Origin: Hyphomicrobiales bacterium
Lineage (GTDB): Bacteria > Pseudomonadota > Alphaproteobacteria > Rhizobiales > Beijerinckiaceae
Assembly: GCA_028290405.1 (NCBI GenBank)
Contig: JAQGJX010000103.1
Location: 1 to 64,000 of the forward strand
Reading direction: 5' to 3'
Length of the DNA stretch: 64,000 nucleotides
The first letter of the stretch is position 1. Each line of letters starts with the position of its first letter. The position numbers and the translations under genes were made by a program. The notes beneath the pieces were generated by a model. That model saw only the letters and a program-made list of their open reading frames with translations. It was not told the origin of the DNA and ran no database searches. Positions 1 through 13,681 of this stretch are shown piece after piece.

Positions 1-264
<264 letters not shown>

Positions 265-540
265 TTATTGAACGTCCGCCGCGGGATCGCCGCGGCGCTT
301 CATGCAATGCGAGCAGGACCTGTAGCCGGCGGATCGCGCGGTCGCTTCGTCGGCGAAAAAGACGCGGCTCTTCGCGTAAGTCCCGCGCGCCACATGCCGA
401 AGCGCGATCGAGCAGTCGAGCCGACCATAAACCTTCGTGCGCCTGTTGCCGCCGAACGCGCCCCGCGCGGCCGAGGCGAAAGGCAGGCCGCCAGGTCCCA
501 GGAGCCGATAAACTTTTGCAAGCTCGTCGGCTCCGGGCAT
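265..540 (-). CDS. Small Ada-type metal-binding domain protein (91 aa)
   Basis: KVYGRLDCSIALRHVARGTYAKSRVFFADEATARSAGYRSCSHCMKRR resembles the Ada Zn-binding domain (FFA...EA..AGYR.C..C); lies between odhB and lpdA on the same strand. Confidence 0.75.
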   Translation of the reverse strand: MPGADELAKVYRLLGPGGLPFASAARGAFGGNRRTKVYGRLDCSIALRHVARGTYAKSRVFFADEATARSAGYRSCSHCMKRRGDPAADVQ

Positions 541-548
541 CAGGACCT

Positions 549-1754
549 TCAGAGATCGAGAACGAGTCGCGCGGGATCTTCCAGCGCTTCCTTGACGCGC
601 ACGAGGAACGTCACGGCCTCCTTGCCGTCCACGATCCGGTGATCGTAGCTCAGCGCGAGATACATCATGGGGCGCACTTCGATCTTGCCGCCCACCACCA
701 TGGGACGATCCTGGATCTTGTGCATCCCGAGGATGCCGGACTGCGGCGCGTTGAGGATCGGCGTCGACATCAACGAGCCGTAGATGCCGCCGTTGGTGAT
801 CGTGAACGTGCCGCCCTGCATCTCGTCGATGCGCAACTGGCCGTCGCGCGCGCGCTTGCCGTAGGCCGCGATGGTCTTCTCGATTTCCGCAAGGCCCAGC
901 GTATCGGCGTCGCGGACGACCGGGACCACGAGGCCCTTCTCGGTGCCAACCGCGATGCCCACGTGATAATAGTTCTTGTAGACGAGGTCCGTCCCGTCGA
1001 TCTCCGCGTTCACCGCCGGGATCTCCTTGAGGGCCTGCGTGCAGGCCTTCACGAAGAAGCCCATGAAGCCGAGCTTCGCGCCGTGCTTCTTCTCGAACAC
1101 GTCCTTGTAACGGGCGCGCAGAGCCATCACCTCGGTCATGTCGACCTCGTTGAAGGTCGTCAGCATCGCGGCGGTGTTCTGGGCGTCTTTCAGGCGGCGC
1201 GCGATGGTCTGGCGCAGCTTGGTCATGCGCACGCGCTCTTCGCGGGAGGCGTCGTCGGCGACCGACGGCGCACGGAAGGCCACGGGGGCGGGAACCGGAG
1301 CGGGAGCGGTGGCGATGGCGGCGAGCACGTCGCCCTTGAGCACCTGGCCGCGTTTGCCGGAGCCCGCCACGTTGGCGGCGTCGATCTGGTTGTCCGCCGC
1401 GATCTTGGCGGCCGAGGGGGCCGGAGGCATGGCGGCCGCAGGCGCCTTGGCGGGCGCAGGCGCGGAAGCCTTCGCGGGTTCGGGTGCGCTCGCCTTGGCA
1501 GGAGCGGCGGCTGCGCCGCCAGCGGTGATCTGACCCAGCAGGGCGCCGGCCGCGACCGTCTCGCCGTCCTTCGCGAGGATCTCGGCGAGCACGCCGGAAG
1601 CGGGCGCGTTCACCTCGAGAGTGACCTTGTCGGTCTCGAGTTCGAGAAGCGGCTCGTCAGCCTTCACGGCCTCGCCGGGCTTCTTGAACCACTTTGCGAT
1701 CGTCGCTTCGGAAACGGATTCGCCGAGCGTCGGAACTCTGATTTCAGTGCTCAT
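549..1754 (-). CDS. odhB: 2-oxoglutarate dehydrogenase E2 (dihydrolipoyl succinyltransferase)
   Basis: Lipoyl domain ([17 protein letters not shown]), AP-rich linkers, catalytic C-terminus [16 protein letters not shown]. Confidence 0.96.
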   Translation of the reverse strand: MSTEIRVPTLGESVSEATIAKWFKKPGEAVKADEPLLELETDKVTLEVNAPASGVLAEILAKDGETVAAGALLGQITAGGAAAAPAKASAPEPAKASAPAPAKAPAAAMPPAPSAAKIAADNQIDAANVAGSGKRGQVLKGDVLAAIATAPAPVPAPVAFRAPSVADDASREERVRMTKLRQTIARRLKDAQNTAAMLTTFNEVDMTEVMALRARYKDVFEKKHGAKLGFMGFFVKACTQALKEIPAVNAEIDGTDLVYKNYYHVGIAVGTEKGLVVPVVRDADTLGLAEIEKTIAAYGKRARDGQLRIDEMQGGTFTITNGGIYGSLMSTPILNAPQSGILGMHKIQDRPMVVGGKIEVRPMMYLALSYDHRIVDGKEAVTFLVRVKEALEDPARLVLDL

Positions 1755-1811
1755 GTGGTGCGTCCACGCCGCAAGGGCGGCCTTTCATCATCTGGAGAAA
1801 TAGGTGCGGGT

Positions 1812-4772
1812 TCACTCGGCGAAAGCTTCGTCGAGGAACGCCTTCAATTGCGCGGCGTGGCGGGACATCAGGCCCGTCGCCGTGGCGGCCGAGGCCGGGC
1901 GCCCCACATAGCGCGGGCGCTTGGTCTTGCCGCCGACCTGGTTGAGGACCCACTCGATGTAGGGCTCGACGAACGTCCATGAACCCATGTTCTTGGGCTC
2001 TTCCTGGCACCAGACGATGTCGGCCTTCTTGAAGCGCGACAGACCAGCCACCAGCGCCTTCAGCGGGAACGGGTAGAGCTGCTCAACGCGCACCAGATAG
2101 ACATCGTCGATCCCGCGCTTCTCGCGCTCCTCGAACAGGTCGTAGTAGACCTTGCCCGAGCACAGCACGACGCGGCGGATCTTGTCGTCCTTCACGAGCT
2201 TCACGCGCTCGCCATGCACGTTGGCGCCGTCCTCCCACAGCAGGCGGTGGAAGGTCGAGCCGAGCTTCATCTCCTCAAGATGCGAGACGGCCCGCTTGTG
2301 GCGCAGCAGCGACTTGGGGGTCATGAGGATCAGCGGCTTGCGGATGTCGCGCTTGAGCTGCCGGCGCAGGATGTGGAAGTACTGCGCGGGCGTCGAGCAA
2401 TTGGCGACTTGCATGTTGTCTTCCGCGCACATCTGCAGATAGCGCTCGAGACGTGCGGAGGAATGCTCTGGCCCCTGCCCCTCATAGCCGTGCGGCAGCA
2501 GGCACACGAGGCCCGACAGGCGGAGCCACTTGCGCTCGCCCGACGAGATGAACTGGTCGAACACCACCTGCGCGCCGTTGGCGAAGTCGCCGAACTGCGC
2601 TTCCCACATGGTCAGCGCATTGGGCTCGGAGAGCGAGTAGCCGTACTCGAAGCCAAGAACGGCTTCTTCCGAGAGCATCGAATTGATGACCTCGTAGCGG
2701 GCCTGCCCGTCTCGAATGTTGTTGAGCGGCACGTAGCGCTCTTCGGTCTCCTGGTCGATCAGCACGGAATGGCGCTGCGAGAAGGTGCCGCGTTCGCTGT
2801 CCTGGCCGGACAGGCGAACCGGGTGGCCTTCGTCCACGAGCGAACCGAACGCGAGCGCTTCCGCCGTCGCCCAGTCCACGCCCTCGCCCGTCTCGATCAT
2901 CTGGCGGCGGTTCTCCATGAACCGCTGGATGGTGCGGTGCGCGTGGAACTCCGCCGGAACGGCGCTGATCTTGCCGCCGATGTCCTTCAGCTTCTCCAGA
3001 TCGATGCCGGTTTCGCCCCGGCGCGGATCTTCCGATTTGGGCTCGGCGGCGCGCAGGCCAGACCAGCGCCCGTCGAGCCAATCGGCCTTGTTGGGCTTGT
3101 AGGACTGTCCGGCCTCGTGCTCGGCGTCCAGACGCGAACGCCAGTCGGCGACCATCTTGTCGACTTCGCCCTGGGTCAGCACGGATTCAGCGACGAGCTT
3201 TTGCGTATAGAGCTCAAGGGTCGAGGGATGACCCTTGATCTTCTTGTACATCTGCGGCTGCGTGAAGCCCGGCTCGTCGCCCTCGTTGTGGCCGTAGCGG
3301 CGATAGCAGAACATGTCGATCACGACCGGCTTGTGGAACTTCTGCCGGAACTCGATGGCGACCTTGGCGGCGAACACGACCGCTTCCGGATCGTCGCCGT
3401 TCACATGGAAGATCGGCGCCTCGATCATCTTCGCCACGTCGGAGGGATAGGGCGAGGAGCGCGAGTAGCGCGGGTAGGTCGTGAAGCCGATCTGGTTGTT
3501 CACGATGAAGTGGATGGAGCCGCCCGTGCGATGGCCCTTGAGGCCCGAAAGACCGAAGCATTCCGCCACCACGCCCTGGCCGGCGAAGGCCGCGTCGCCG
3601 TGGATCAGCAGCGGCAAAACCTTGCTGCGTTCGGTGACGTCGCCAAGCTGGTCCTGCTTGGCGCGCACCTTGCCGAGCACCACGGGATCGACGATCTCGA
3701 GATGCGAAGGATTGGCGGTGAGCGACAGATGGACGCGATTGGTGTCGAACTCGCGGTCCGACGACGCGCCGAGGTGATACTTCACGTCGCCGGAGCCTTC
3801 CACTTCGTCAGGCGTGAACGAGCCGCCCTTGAATTCGTGGAAGATGGCGCGGTTCGGCTTGCCCATGACGTTGGCGAGCACGTTGAGACGGCCGCGATGG
3901 GACATGCCCAACACGATCTCCGTCACGCCCAGCGCGCCACCGCGCTTGATGATCTGCTCGAGCGCCGGCACCATGGCTTCGCCGCCGTCGAGGCCGAAGC
4001 GCTTGGTGCCGCGGAAGCGAAGGTCGCAGAACTTCTCGAAGCCTTCGGCCTCGACGAGCTTCGAGAGAATCGCGCGCTTGCCCTCGCGGGTGAAGGTGAT
4101 CTCCTTGTCCGGCCCTTCGATGCGCTCCTGGATCCAGGCCTTTTCGGCGGGATCGGAGATGTGCATGAACTCGAATCCGATCGTACCGCAATAGGTGCGG
4201 CGCAGGATGGCGAGCATCTCCGGGATGGTCGCGAAATCGAGGCCCAGCACGTGGTCGATAAAGATCTTGCGGTCGTAGTCGGCTTCGGTGAATCCGTAGC
4301 TCGACGGATGAAGCTCCTCGTGGTCCTTGGCGGGCTCAAGGCCCAGCGGATCAAGGTCCGCATGCAGATGCCCGCGCATGCGATAGGCGCGGATCATCAT
4401 GAGCGCCCGCACGCTGTCGCGAGTGGCGCGCTGAACTTCGGCGTCGCTGACCGGCGTCGACTTAGCGGCCGCCTTGGCGACGATCTTGTCGCCGATGGCC
4501 TTCTCGACCTGCGCCCAATTTCCGTCGAGCGCCGACACGAGTTCGCCGTTGGCGTGGATGGGCCAGTTGGGCTTCTTCCACGATGCGCCCTTGGCGCTTT
4601 GCGTCACGGAACCGGCGTCGTCGCGCAGGGCCCCGAAGAAGTCGCGCCATTCAGCGTCGACGCTGGAGGGGTCCGCCTGATACCGGGCGTACAGGTCCTC
4701 GATGTAAGCGGCGTTGCCGCCGTAAAGGAACGAGGTCTGGAGCAGCGATTCGTTCAGATCCTGGCGCGCCAT
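1812..4772 (-). CDS. odhA: 2-oxoglutarate dehydrogenase E1
   Basis: 986 aa; typical SucA sequence (GMSHRGRLNVLANVMGKP, RRYGHNEGDEPGFTQPQMYKKI). Confidence 0.97.
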   Translation of the reverse strand: MARQDLNESLLQTSFLYGGNAAYIEDLYARYQADPSSVDAEWRDFFGALRDDAGSVTQSAKGASWKKPNWPIHANGELVSALDGNWAQVEKAIGDKIVAKAAAKSTPVSDAEVQRATRDSVRALMMIRAYRMRGHLHADLDPLGLEPAKDHEELHPSSYGFTEADYDRKIFIDHVLGLDFATIPEMLAILRRTYCGTIGFEFMHISDPAEKAWIQERIEGPDKEITFTREGKRAILSKLVEAEGFEKFCDLRFRGTKRFGLDGGEAMVPALEQIIKRGGALGVTEIVLGMSHRGRLNVLANVMGKPNRAIFHEFKGGSFTPDEVEGSGDVKYHLGASSDREFDTNRVHLSLTANPSHLEIVDPVVLGKVRAKQDQLGDVTERSKVLPLLIHGDAAFAGQGVVAECFGLSGLKGHRTGGSIHFIVNNQIGFTTYPRYSRSSPYPSDVAKMIEAPIFHVNGDDPEAVVFAAKVAIEFRQKFHKPVVIDMFCYRRYGHNEGDEPGFTQPQMYKKIKGHPSTLELYTQKLVAESVLTQGEVDKMVADWRSRLDAEHEAGQSYKPNKADWLDGRWSGLRAAEPKSEDPRRGETGIDLEKLKDIGGKISAVPAEFHAHRTIQRFMENRRQMIETGEGVDWATAEALAFGSLVDEGHPVRLSGQDSERGTFSQRHSVLIDQETEERYVPLNNIRDGQARYEVINSMLSEEAVLGFEYGYSLSEPNALTMWEAQFGDFANGAQVVFDQFISSGERKWLRLSGLVCLLPHGYEGQGPEHSSARLERYLQMCAEDNMQVANCSTPAQYFHILRRQLKRDIRKPLILMTPKSLLRHKRAVSHLEEMKLGSTFHRLLWEDGANVHGERVKLVKDDKIRRVVLCSGKVYYDLFEEREKRGIDDVYLVRVEQLYPFPLKALVAGLSRFKKADIVWCQEEPKNMGSWTFVEPYIEWVLNQVGGKTKRPRYVGRPASAATATGLMSRHAAQLKAFLDEAFAE

Positions 4773-4796
4773 CGATCAGGTCTCTTTTCGGTTTTC

Positions 4797-4821
4797 GCGG
4801 CGCGCGCAGATCGCGCGCCGC
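4797..4821 (-). other. Intercistronic perfect hairpin between sucD and odhA
   Basis: GCGGCGCGCG-CAGAT-CGCGCGCCGC, 10-bp arms with 5-nt loop, about 25 nt upstream of the odhA start. Confidence 0.6.
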
Positions 4822-4848
4822 CGTGCGGATGGGTGGGTTTTGGCTGGA

Positions 4849-5732
4849 TCAGCCCTTGAGGACGTCGACAAGCGTCTTGCCGAGCCGCGCCGGCGAGGGA
4901 GAGACGCGGATGCCGGCCGATTCCATGGCGGCGATCTTGTCTTCCGCGCCGCCCTTGCCGCCGGAGATGATGGCGCCAGCATGGCCCATGCGGCGTCCCG
5001 GAGGCGCCGTGCGGCCGGCGATGAAGCCCACCATGGGCTTGCGGCGCCCGCGCTTGGCTTCGTCCTTGAGGAACTGCGCGGCCTCTTCTTCGGCCGAGCC
5101 GCCGATCTCGCCGATCATGACGATGGACTTGGTGGCCTCGTCCGCGAGGAACATCTCCAGCATGTCGATGAATTCGGTGCCCTTCACAGGGTCGCCGCCG
5201 ATGCCGACCGCCGTCGTCTGGCCAAGGCCTTCCTGCGTGGTCTGGAACACCGCTTCATAGGTCAGCGTGCCGGAGCGCGACACGATGCCGACGTTGCCGC
5301 GCTTGAAGATGTTGGCGGGCATGATGCCGATCTTCGATTCGCCAGCGGTGACGACGCCGGGGCAGTTCGGCCCGATGAGGCGCGAATTTGAGACCGACAG
5401 AGCGCGCTTGACCTTGATCATGTCGGCGACCGGAATGCCTTCCGTGATGCAGACGATAAGACCGATCTCAGCCGCGATGGCTTCGCAGATCGCGTCGGCG
5501 GCGCCCGGCGGCGGCACGTAGATCACGGAAGCGTCGGCGCCCGTCGCCTCCTTGGCTTCGCCCACCGTGTCGAACACGGGCAGGTTGAGATGCGTCGAGC
5601 CGCCTTTTCCGGGCGACGTGCCGCCGACCATCTTTGTGCCGTAGGCGATCGCCTGCTCGGAGTGGAACGTGCCATTCTTGCCGGTGAAGCCTTGGCAGAT
5701 CACCTTGGTGTTGGCGTCGATAAGGATGGACA

Positions 5733-5733
<1 letters not shown>
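4849..5733 (-). CDS. sucD: Succinyl-CoA synthetase alpha subunit
   Basis: [38 protein letters not shown]...; active-site region [21 protein letters not shown]. Confidence 0.97.
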
Positions 5734-6932
<1,199 letters not shown>

Positions 6933-6983
6933 GGATCAAAGTCCTCGATCAGTTCGGCGGGCGCACAATGCTGCGCGCGTGCC

Positions 6984-7005
6984 GCCGGGCCGCGCGCGGC
7001 CCGGC
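6984..7005 (-). other. Perfect 22-bp GC palindrome in the mdh-sucC intergenic region
   Basis: GCCGGGCCGCGCGCGGCCCGGC equals its own reverse complement. Confidence 0.6.
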
Positions 7006-7025
7006 TCACGAGTGGGGTCCTGCGT

Positions 7026-8237
<1,212 letters not shown>

Positions 8238-8257
8238 CATTTCTCACCGCCTGCAGG

Positions 8258-8863
8258 CTAAAGGCGCCCCGCAAGTCCTCGCAGGACGACGCGCGCCAGC
8301 CGCTCGAACCGGGCGTCCATCTGCTCCCTGGGAACGTCCCTGTCGAGCCGGATCACCACGGGATGCATGAAGCGGTGCAGCCCGTCGAACACAAGCGCCA
8401 CGGCCCGTCGCTGGTCGCCCTGGCGAAACACCCCGCCCGCCATGCCTTCGTCGACCACCCGCTGGATTTCGGACTGGAGCCGCGCCCGGTGGCGCCTGGC
8501 GGTCCCACGGCCTTCCTGCATGGCTTCCGCGAAGATATTGAACAGGTTGGGATCCACCTCCGCTTTGTTGCGGTAAGCGCGGTAGACGGCTGAAACGATG
8601 CGCTCCAGCTTGTCGTCGGCAGGATCGGGGGCGTCCGCGATGTCATGCAGCCCTGCCTCAATGGGCTTGAGCCAATGGTCCGTAAGCGCGTCGACCAGCG
8701 CCTGCTTGGACGGGAAGTAGCGGTAGACGTTCGCGTGCGACATGCCCGCCTCGGCCGCGATGCTCACCACCGTGGTGCGGCCAAGCCCGTACTTGCGGAC
8801 GTGTTCGGCCGCAATTTGCAGGATGCGGGCGTCAGTGGGCTCCGCGTCCGGCGGTCGGGCCAT
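8258..8863 (-). CDS. TetR/AcrR family transcriptional regulator
   Basis: N-terminal HTH GLGRTTVVSIAAEAGMSHANVYRYFPSKQALVDAL. Confidence 0.92.
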   Translation of the reverse strand: MARPPDAEPTDARILQIAAEHVRKYGLGRTTVVSIAAEAGMSHANVYRYFPSKQALVDALTDHWLKPIEAGLHDIADAPDPADDKLERIVSAVYRAYRNKAEVDPNLFNIFAEAMQEGRGTARRHRARLQSEIQRVVDEGMAGGVFRQGDQRRAVALVFDGLHRFMHPVVIRLDRDVPREQMDARFERLARVVLRGLAGRL

Positions 8864-8866
8864 GCG

Positions 8867-10039
8867 TCATGTCTCCACCAGGCCGGTCGTGTCGCCGGAG
8901 CCCGCAGAATCCGCCCGGCCATGGGGAAGCGCAAGATATTCGTGCGAGCGCATCTCGATGAGGCGCGACGCCGTCCTGTCGAATTCAAACGCCTCGCGTC
9001 CTTCGAGCCCTCGGGCAAGTTCGGTCGGCTCCGCCTCCGCGGACGCGATCAGCTTCACGTTCTGATCGTACAGGGTATCGATGAGATTGATGAAACGCTT
9101 CGCTTCGTTGCGCTTGTGCTGTGGCAAAACCGGGATGGAGTCGATCAGCAGCGTATGGAAGTTTTCGGCGATCGCGAGATAGTCCGCTGAAGCCAGCGGG
9201 GCGGCGCAGAGGTCGTCGAACGAGAATCGCGCCACGCTCGCGGCCGCTTGCGGAATCAGGACCTCGCGCCCGAGCACCGGAAGCGTCGTGGCGACGCCGC
9301 GCGTGGCTCCCGTCAGCTGCGTGAAGCTGCGGTCGAGGGCGGCCGTCGCGGCGGAGTCCGCAGGCACATAGTAGACCGGCGCGCCTTCGAGTTTTTCCAG
9401 CCTGAAATCGGTCCGCGAATCGAGTTCGAAGACGGACATCCGGTCGCCCAGCAGGCTGATGAAGGGCAAGAACAACGCGCGGTTGAGACCCCCCTCGTAG
9501 AGCCGGGACGGTTCGACGTTAGAGGTCGCGACCACCACCACGCCCTTGGCGAAAAGGGCGGTGAACAGCCGGCCGAGGATCATGGCGTCAGCGATGTCCG
9601 TGACGGCGAACTCGTCGAAGCAGAGCAGCCAGGCTTCGTCGGCGATCGCCTCGGCCACTGGACCGATTGGATCTTCGCCCTTCACCGCGCCAAGCTTCTT
9701 TTGTTGGCGCCAGGCGTGAACGCGCGCGTGGACGTCCGCCATGAAAGCGTGGAAATGGACCCGCTTCTTGCGCCGGACGGGCGCCCGTTCGAAGAACAGG
9801 TCCATCAGCATGGTTTTGCCGCGTCCGACGGAACCCCAGACATACAGGCCCCGTACGGGCCTTCGGTCTCGTCGTCCGAACAGCCAGCCAAGCGGGCTCG
9901 ATTTGCGCGCCAGCCGATGTTCGATCAGTTCAGCGTTAAGCTCGTCGAAACGCGCCACGAGCTTTTGCTGGGCCGGATCAGGCTCAAGCAGGCCCTCCCG
10001 GACCCTTGCGGCGTAGGCGGCGGAGACGGAATGGGGCAA
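8867..10039 (-). CDS. zapE: Cell division protein ZapE / AFG1-like ATPase
   Basis: Walker A GSVGRGKTMLMDLFFE, LLCFDEFAVTDIADAMILGRLF. Confidence 0.94.
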   Translation of the reverse strand: MPHSVSAAYAARVREGLLEPDPAQQKLVARFDELNAELIEHRLARKSSPLGWLFGRRDRRPVRGLYVWGSVGRGKTMLMDLFFERAPVRRKKRVHFHAFMADVHARVHAWRQQKKLGAVKGEDPIGPVAEAIADEAWLLCFDEFAVTDIADAMILGRLFTALFAKGVVVVATSNVEPSRLYEGGLNRALFLPFISLLGDRMSVFELDSRTDFRLEKLEGAPVYYVPADSAATAALDRSFTQLTGATRGVATTLPVLGREVLIPQAAASVARFSFDDLCAAPLASADYLAIAENFHTLLIDSIPVLPQHKRNEAKRFINLIDTLYDQNVKLIASAEAEPTELARGLEGREAFEFDRTASRLIEMRSHEYLALPHGRADSAGSGDTTGLVET

Positions 10040-10178
10040 TTGAGGATGCGCCTGAGGGTGAGACCCGCTCCCCTACAACCTGTGAGGCGCCGCTGGCAAC
10101 CGCGCAGCGAGGGCGGAGTGCGTCGCCGCCATGGGGTGCATGGCGAGCGCACGGCCCAGGGGCCGCGCGCTCACGACA

Positions 10179-10958
10179 TCACGCCTGACGGGCGATCATC
10201 ATGTTCTTGATCTCGGCGATCGCCTTCGCCGGGTTCAGCCCCTTGGGGCACGTCTTGGCGCAGTTCATGATGGTGTGGCAGCGATAAAGCCGGAAGGGAT
10301 CTTCCAGGTTGTCGAGCCGGTCGCCCGTTCCCTCGTCGCGCGAATCGGCGAGCCAGCGATAGGCCTGCAGGAGCGCTGCGGGCCCAAGGTAGCGATCGCC
10401 GTTCCACCAATAGCTCGGGCACGAGGTCGAGCAGCAGGCGCACAGGATGCACTCGTACAGGCCGTCGAGCTTGCTGCGGTCGCCGGGCGACTGCTTCCAT
10501 TCGTTTTCGGGCTGCGGCGTGTCGGTCTTCAGCCAAGGCTCGATGGAGGCGTGCTGCGCGTAGAACGTCGTCAGATCCGGCACGAGGTCCTTGATGACCT
10601 TCATGTGCGGCAGCGGATAGATTTTCACCGCGCCGGAAATGGACGACATGTCCTTCGTGCAGGCCAGCGTGTTGGTGCCGTCGATGTTCATCGCGCACGA
10701 GCCGCAGATGCCTTCGCGGCAGGAGCGGCGGAACGTCAGCGTGGGATCGACCGCGTTCTTGATCCAGATGATGGCGTCCAGCACCATCGGCCCGCAATCG
10801 TCCATATCGACGAAATAGGTGTCGATGCGCGGGTTCTGGCCGTCTTCAGGGTTCCAGCGATAGATGCGGAACTCGCGCACGGACTTGGCGCCGGCCGGCT
10901 TGGGCCACGTCTTGCCGGCGGTCGGACGAGAGTTCTTCGGGAGTGCGAATTCAACCAT
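10179..10958 (-). CDS. sdhB: Succinate dehydrogenase iron-sulfur subunit
   Basis: [39 protein letters not shown]; start at ATG 10958 ([11 protein letters not shown]). Confidence 0.96.
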   Translation of the reverse strand: MVEFALPKNSRPTAGKTWPKPAGAKSVREFRIYRWNPEDGQNPRIDTYFVDMDDCGPMVLDAIIWIKNAVDPTLTFRRSCREGICGSCAMNIDGTNTLACTKDMSSISGAVKIYPLPHMKVIKDLVPDLTTFYAQHASIEPWLKTDTPQPENEWKQSPGDRSKLDGLYECILCACCSTSCPSYWWNGDRYLGPAALLQAYRWLADSRDEGTGDRLDNLEDPFRLYRCHTIMNCAKTCPKGLNPAKAIAEIKNMMIARQA

Positions 10959-10972
10959 GATGCCGTCTCCCT

Positions 10973-12811
10973 TCAGTAAACCCGCGCCTTGGGTTCGATG
11001 TAGCTGATGTCGTTGCTCATCGTATACGTGTGCACCGGGCGGAAATCGACCGCCACGCGCTGGGTGTCGTCGTTGGCCCAGGCGAGCGTGTGCTTCATCC
11101 AGTTCACGTCGTCGCGATCCGGATAATCCTCGCGCGCGTGGGCGCCGCGGCTTTCCTTGCGCTCGACCGCCGAGTCCATGGTGACGACCGCCTGGATGAT
11201 CAGGTTGTCGAACTCCAGCGTCTCGATCAGGTCGGAATTCCAGATGAGCGACCGGTCGGTGATGGCGATGTCGCCGATGCCCTGCCAGACGTCGTGAATG
11301 AGCTGCGAACCCTCCTCGAGGACTTCGCCGGTGCGGAACACGGCGCAATTGTTCTGCATCGTGCGCTGCATCTTTTCACGCAGTTGCGCCGTCGAGGTGC
11401 CGCCCTTCGCCCAGCGATACTTGTCGAGGCGCGAGAGCGAGAGGTCAGCGGAATCCTTCGGCAGTTCAGGCTGCGACTCGCCGGGCTTCACCAGTTCCGC
11501 AGCCCGCATGCCGGCCGCGCGGCCGAACACCACGAGGTCGATGAGCGAATTGGAACCGAGGCGGTTCGCGCCGTGGATGGACACGCAGGCCGCCTCGCCC
11601 AGCGCCATCAGGCCGGGGACGATGTGGTCCGGATCGCCGTTCTTCTTGGTGAGAACCTCGCCATGATAGTTCGTCGGGATGCCGCCCATGTTGTAGTGGA
11701 CGGTCGGCAGCACCGGGATCGGCTCCTTGGTGACGTCGACGCCGGCGAAGATGCGCGCGCTTTCCGAGATGCCGGGCAGACGCTCGTGCAGGATCTTCGG
11801 ATCAAGGTGATCGAGGTGCAGGTAGATGTGGTCGGCGTTCTTGCCCACGCCGCGGCCTTCGCGGATCTCGATGGTCATCGCGCGCGAGACGACGTCGCGC
11901 GAAGCGAGATCCTTGGCGGACGGGGCGTAACGCTCCATGAAGCGCTCGCCTTGGGCGTTGGTGACATAGCCGCCTTCGCCGCGCGCGCCTTCGGTGATCA
12001 GGCAACCCGAGCCGTAGATGCCGGTGGGATGGAACTGCACGAACTCCATGTCCTGCAGCGGCAGGCCCGCGCGCAGCGCCATGGCGTTGCCGTCGCCCGT
12101 GCACGTATGGGCCGACGTGGCGGAGAAATACGCGCGGCCATAGCCGCCGGTGGCGAGAATGGTCTGGGCGGCTCGGAAGCGATGGATCGTGCCGTCGTCC
12201 ATCTTGATGCAGACGACGCCGCAGCAGCGGCCTTCCTCATTCATGATGAGGTCGATGGCGAAGTACTCGATGAAGAACTCGGTGCGGTTGCGCAGAGCTT
12301 GGCCATAGAGCGTGTGCAGGATGGCGTGGCCGGTGCGGTCGGCCGCCGCGCAGGTGCGCTGGGCGGTTCCCTGACCGTAATTCGTAGTCATGCCACCGAA
12401 CGGGCGCTGGTAGATCTTGCCTTCGTCCGTGCGGGAGAAGGGCACGCCCCAATGCTCGAGCTCGTACACGGCTGCGGGCGCGTTGCGGCAGAGGTATTCG
12501 ATCGAGTCCTGGTCGCCAAGCCAATCGGAGCCCTTGACCGTGTCGTACATGTGCCAGCGCCAATCGTCCGGGCCCATGTTGCCCAGCGCCGCCGAGATGC
12601 CGCCCTGCGCCGCCACGGTGTGGGAGCGGGTCGGAAACACTTTCGAGATGCACGCCGTGCGAAGGCCCGCCTGCGAACAGCCCACGGTTGCGCGCAAGCC
12701 CGCGCCGCCGGCGCCCACGATGACCACGTCGAACGTATGGTCGGTGATTGGATAGGCCACGCCGTTGACGTTGGGGGCCGAAGAGCCGTTGCCGGCCGAA
12801 ACATGCGCCAT
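10973..12811 (-). CDS. sdhA: Succinate dehydrogenase flavoprotein subunit
   Basis: FAD binding [38 protein letters not shown]. Confidence 0.97.
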   Translation of the reverse strand: MAHVSAGNGSSAPNVNGVAYPITDHTFDVVIVGAGGAGLRATVGCSQAGLRTACISKVFPTRSHTVAAQGGISAALGNMGPDDWRWHMYDTVKGSDWLGDQDSIEYLCRNAPAAVYELEHWGVPFSRTDEGKIYQRPFGGMTTNYGQGTAQRTCAAADRTGHAILHTLYGQALRNRTEFFIEYFAIDLIMNEEGRCCGVVCIKMDDGTIHRFRAAQTILATGGYGRAYFSATSAHTCTGDGNAMALRAGLPLQDMEFVQFHPTGIYGSGCLITEGARGEGGYVTNAQGERFMERYAPSAKDLASRDVVSRAMTIEIREGRGVGKNADHIYLHLDHLDPKILHERLPGISESARIFAGVDVTKEPIPVLPTVHYNMGGIPTNYHGEVLTKKNGDPDHIVPGLMALGEAACVSIHGANRLGSNSLIDLVVFGRAAGMRAAELVKPGESQPELPKDSADLSLSRLDKYRWAKGGTSTAQLREKMQRTMQNNCAVFRTGEVLEEGSQLIHDVWQGIGDIAITDRSLIWNSDLIETLEFDNLIIQAVVTMDSAVERKESRGAHAREDYPDRDDVNWMKHTLAWANDDTQRVAVDFRPVHTYTMSNDISYIEPKARVY

Positions 12812-12856
12812 GGAATTTTACCTCTTAGCGATTTACGCCAGGCGGATTGCGCCGGA

Positions 12857-13261
12857 TCAGACGAAACTCAACCGCAGGATCGCGTAGACACACGCAAGGC
12901 CGACGGCCGCGCAAAAGAACGTGTTGGCCTGCAGCGACCAGGACTTCACGTGCTCTGCGTGCACGTAATCCTCGATGATCGTCCGCATGCCGAGCATCAT
13001 GTGGTAGACGCCCGTGGGCACGAACAGCAGCATCAGGATCGCGGGCAGCGGGCGGCCCAGCATGGCCCGCACGGCGCCGTAGTCCTTGCCCACCAGGGAC
13101 AGGACGATCCAGACGAACGCGATCGTGAGCGGGATCAGCGCCAGGGACGTGACGCGCATCATCCACGCGTGATGGGTGCCGGATCGGGCGGAGCCCAGGT
13201 GGCGCACCCTCGCGGTCGGGGTGCGCATGGAGCCTGTGTCTTGGGCCATGTTATTCCTCAA
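12857..13261 (-). CDS. sdhD: Succinate dehydrogenase membrane anchor subunit
   Basis: Hydrophobic 134 aa, [27 protein letters not shown]; position between sdhA and sdhC. Confidence 0.92.
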   Translation of the reverse strand: MRNNMAQDTGSMRTPTARVRHLGSARSGTHHAWMMRVTSLALIPLTIAFVWIVLSLVGKDYGAVRAMLGRPLPAILMLLFVPTGVYHMMLGMRTIIEDYVHAEHVKSWSLQANTFFCAAVGLACVYAILRLSFV

Positions 13262-13267
13262 TCGGTC

Positions 13268-13681
13268 TTAGCGGACGGAATAGGCGACGATCCAGACGAG
13301 CGCCGTCAGCACGGCGCCGCCGATCAGCGTGCCCTGCGCCAGGTACTCGCGTTCGGGGTGCTCCATCCCGTAGCCCATGTCCCAGATGAAGTGGCGGACT
13401 CCGCCCAGCATGTGGTGGAACAGCGCCCACGTGAACCCAAACAGGATCAGGCGCCCCAGAATGGAGCCCATGAACCAGTTCGCGGTAGCGAAGGACGAGG
13501 CGTCCGTGGCGGCGGCGATGAGCCACCAGGCCAGGAGCAGCGTGCCGGCGTAGAGCCCCACGCCGGTGATTCGATGCATGATGGACATCGCCATCGTCAG
13601 GGCGAAGCGATAGACCTGCAAATGCGGAGAGAGCGGGCGACGCTGCTCATGCGCGATCGGGCTCGAATCCGTTTTTGCCAT
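13268..13681 (-). CDS. sdhC: Succinate dehydrogenase cytochrome b556 subunit
   Basis: [32 protein letters not shown]...[16 protein letters not shown]; start at the internal ATG. Confidence 0.94.
   Translation of the reverse strand: MAKTDSSPIAHEQRRPLSPHLQVYRFALTMAMSIMHRITGVGLYAGTLLLAWWLIAAATDASSFATANWFMGSILGRLILFGFTWALFHHMLGGVRHFIWDMGYGMEHPEREYLAQGTLIGGAVLTALVWIVAYSVR

Noticed and set aside
1768-1781. Short stem GCCGC-AAGG-GCGGC between odhA and odhB
   Set aside because: Only 5 bp, expected by chance in this GC content.
516-1982. 488-aa + strand ORF opposite odhB
   Set aside because: Antisense shadow of odhB and the odhA 3' end.
2214-4859. 881-aa + strand ORF opposite odhA
   Set aside because: Antisense shadow of odhA; composition (H/R/A/E-rich) is that of a reverse-complement frame and no domain is recognisable.
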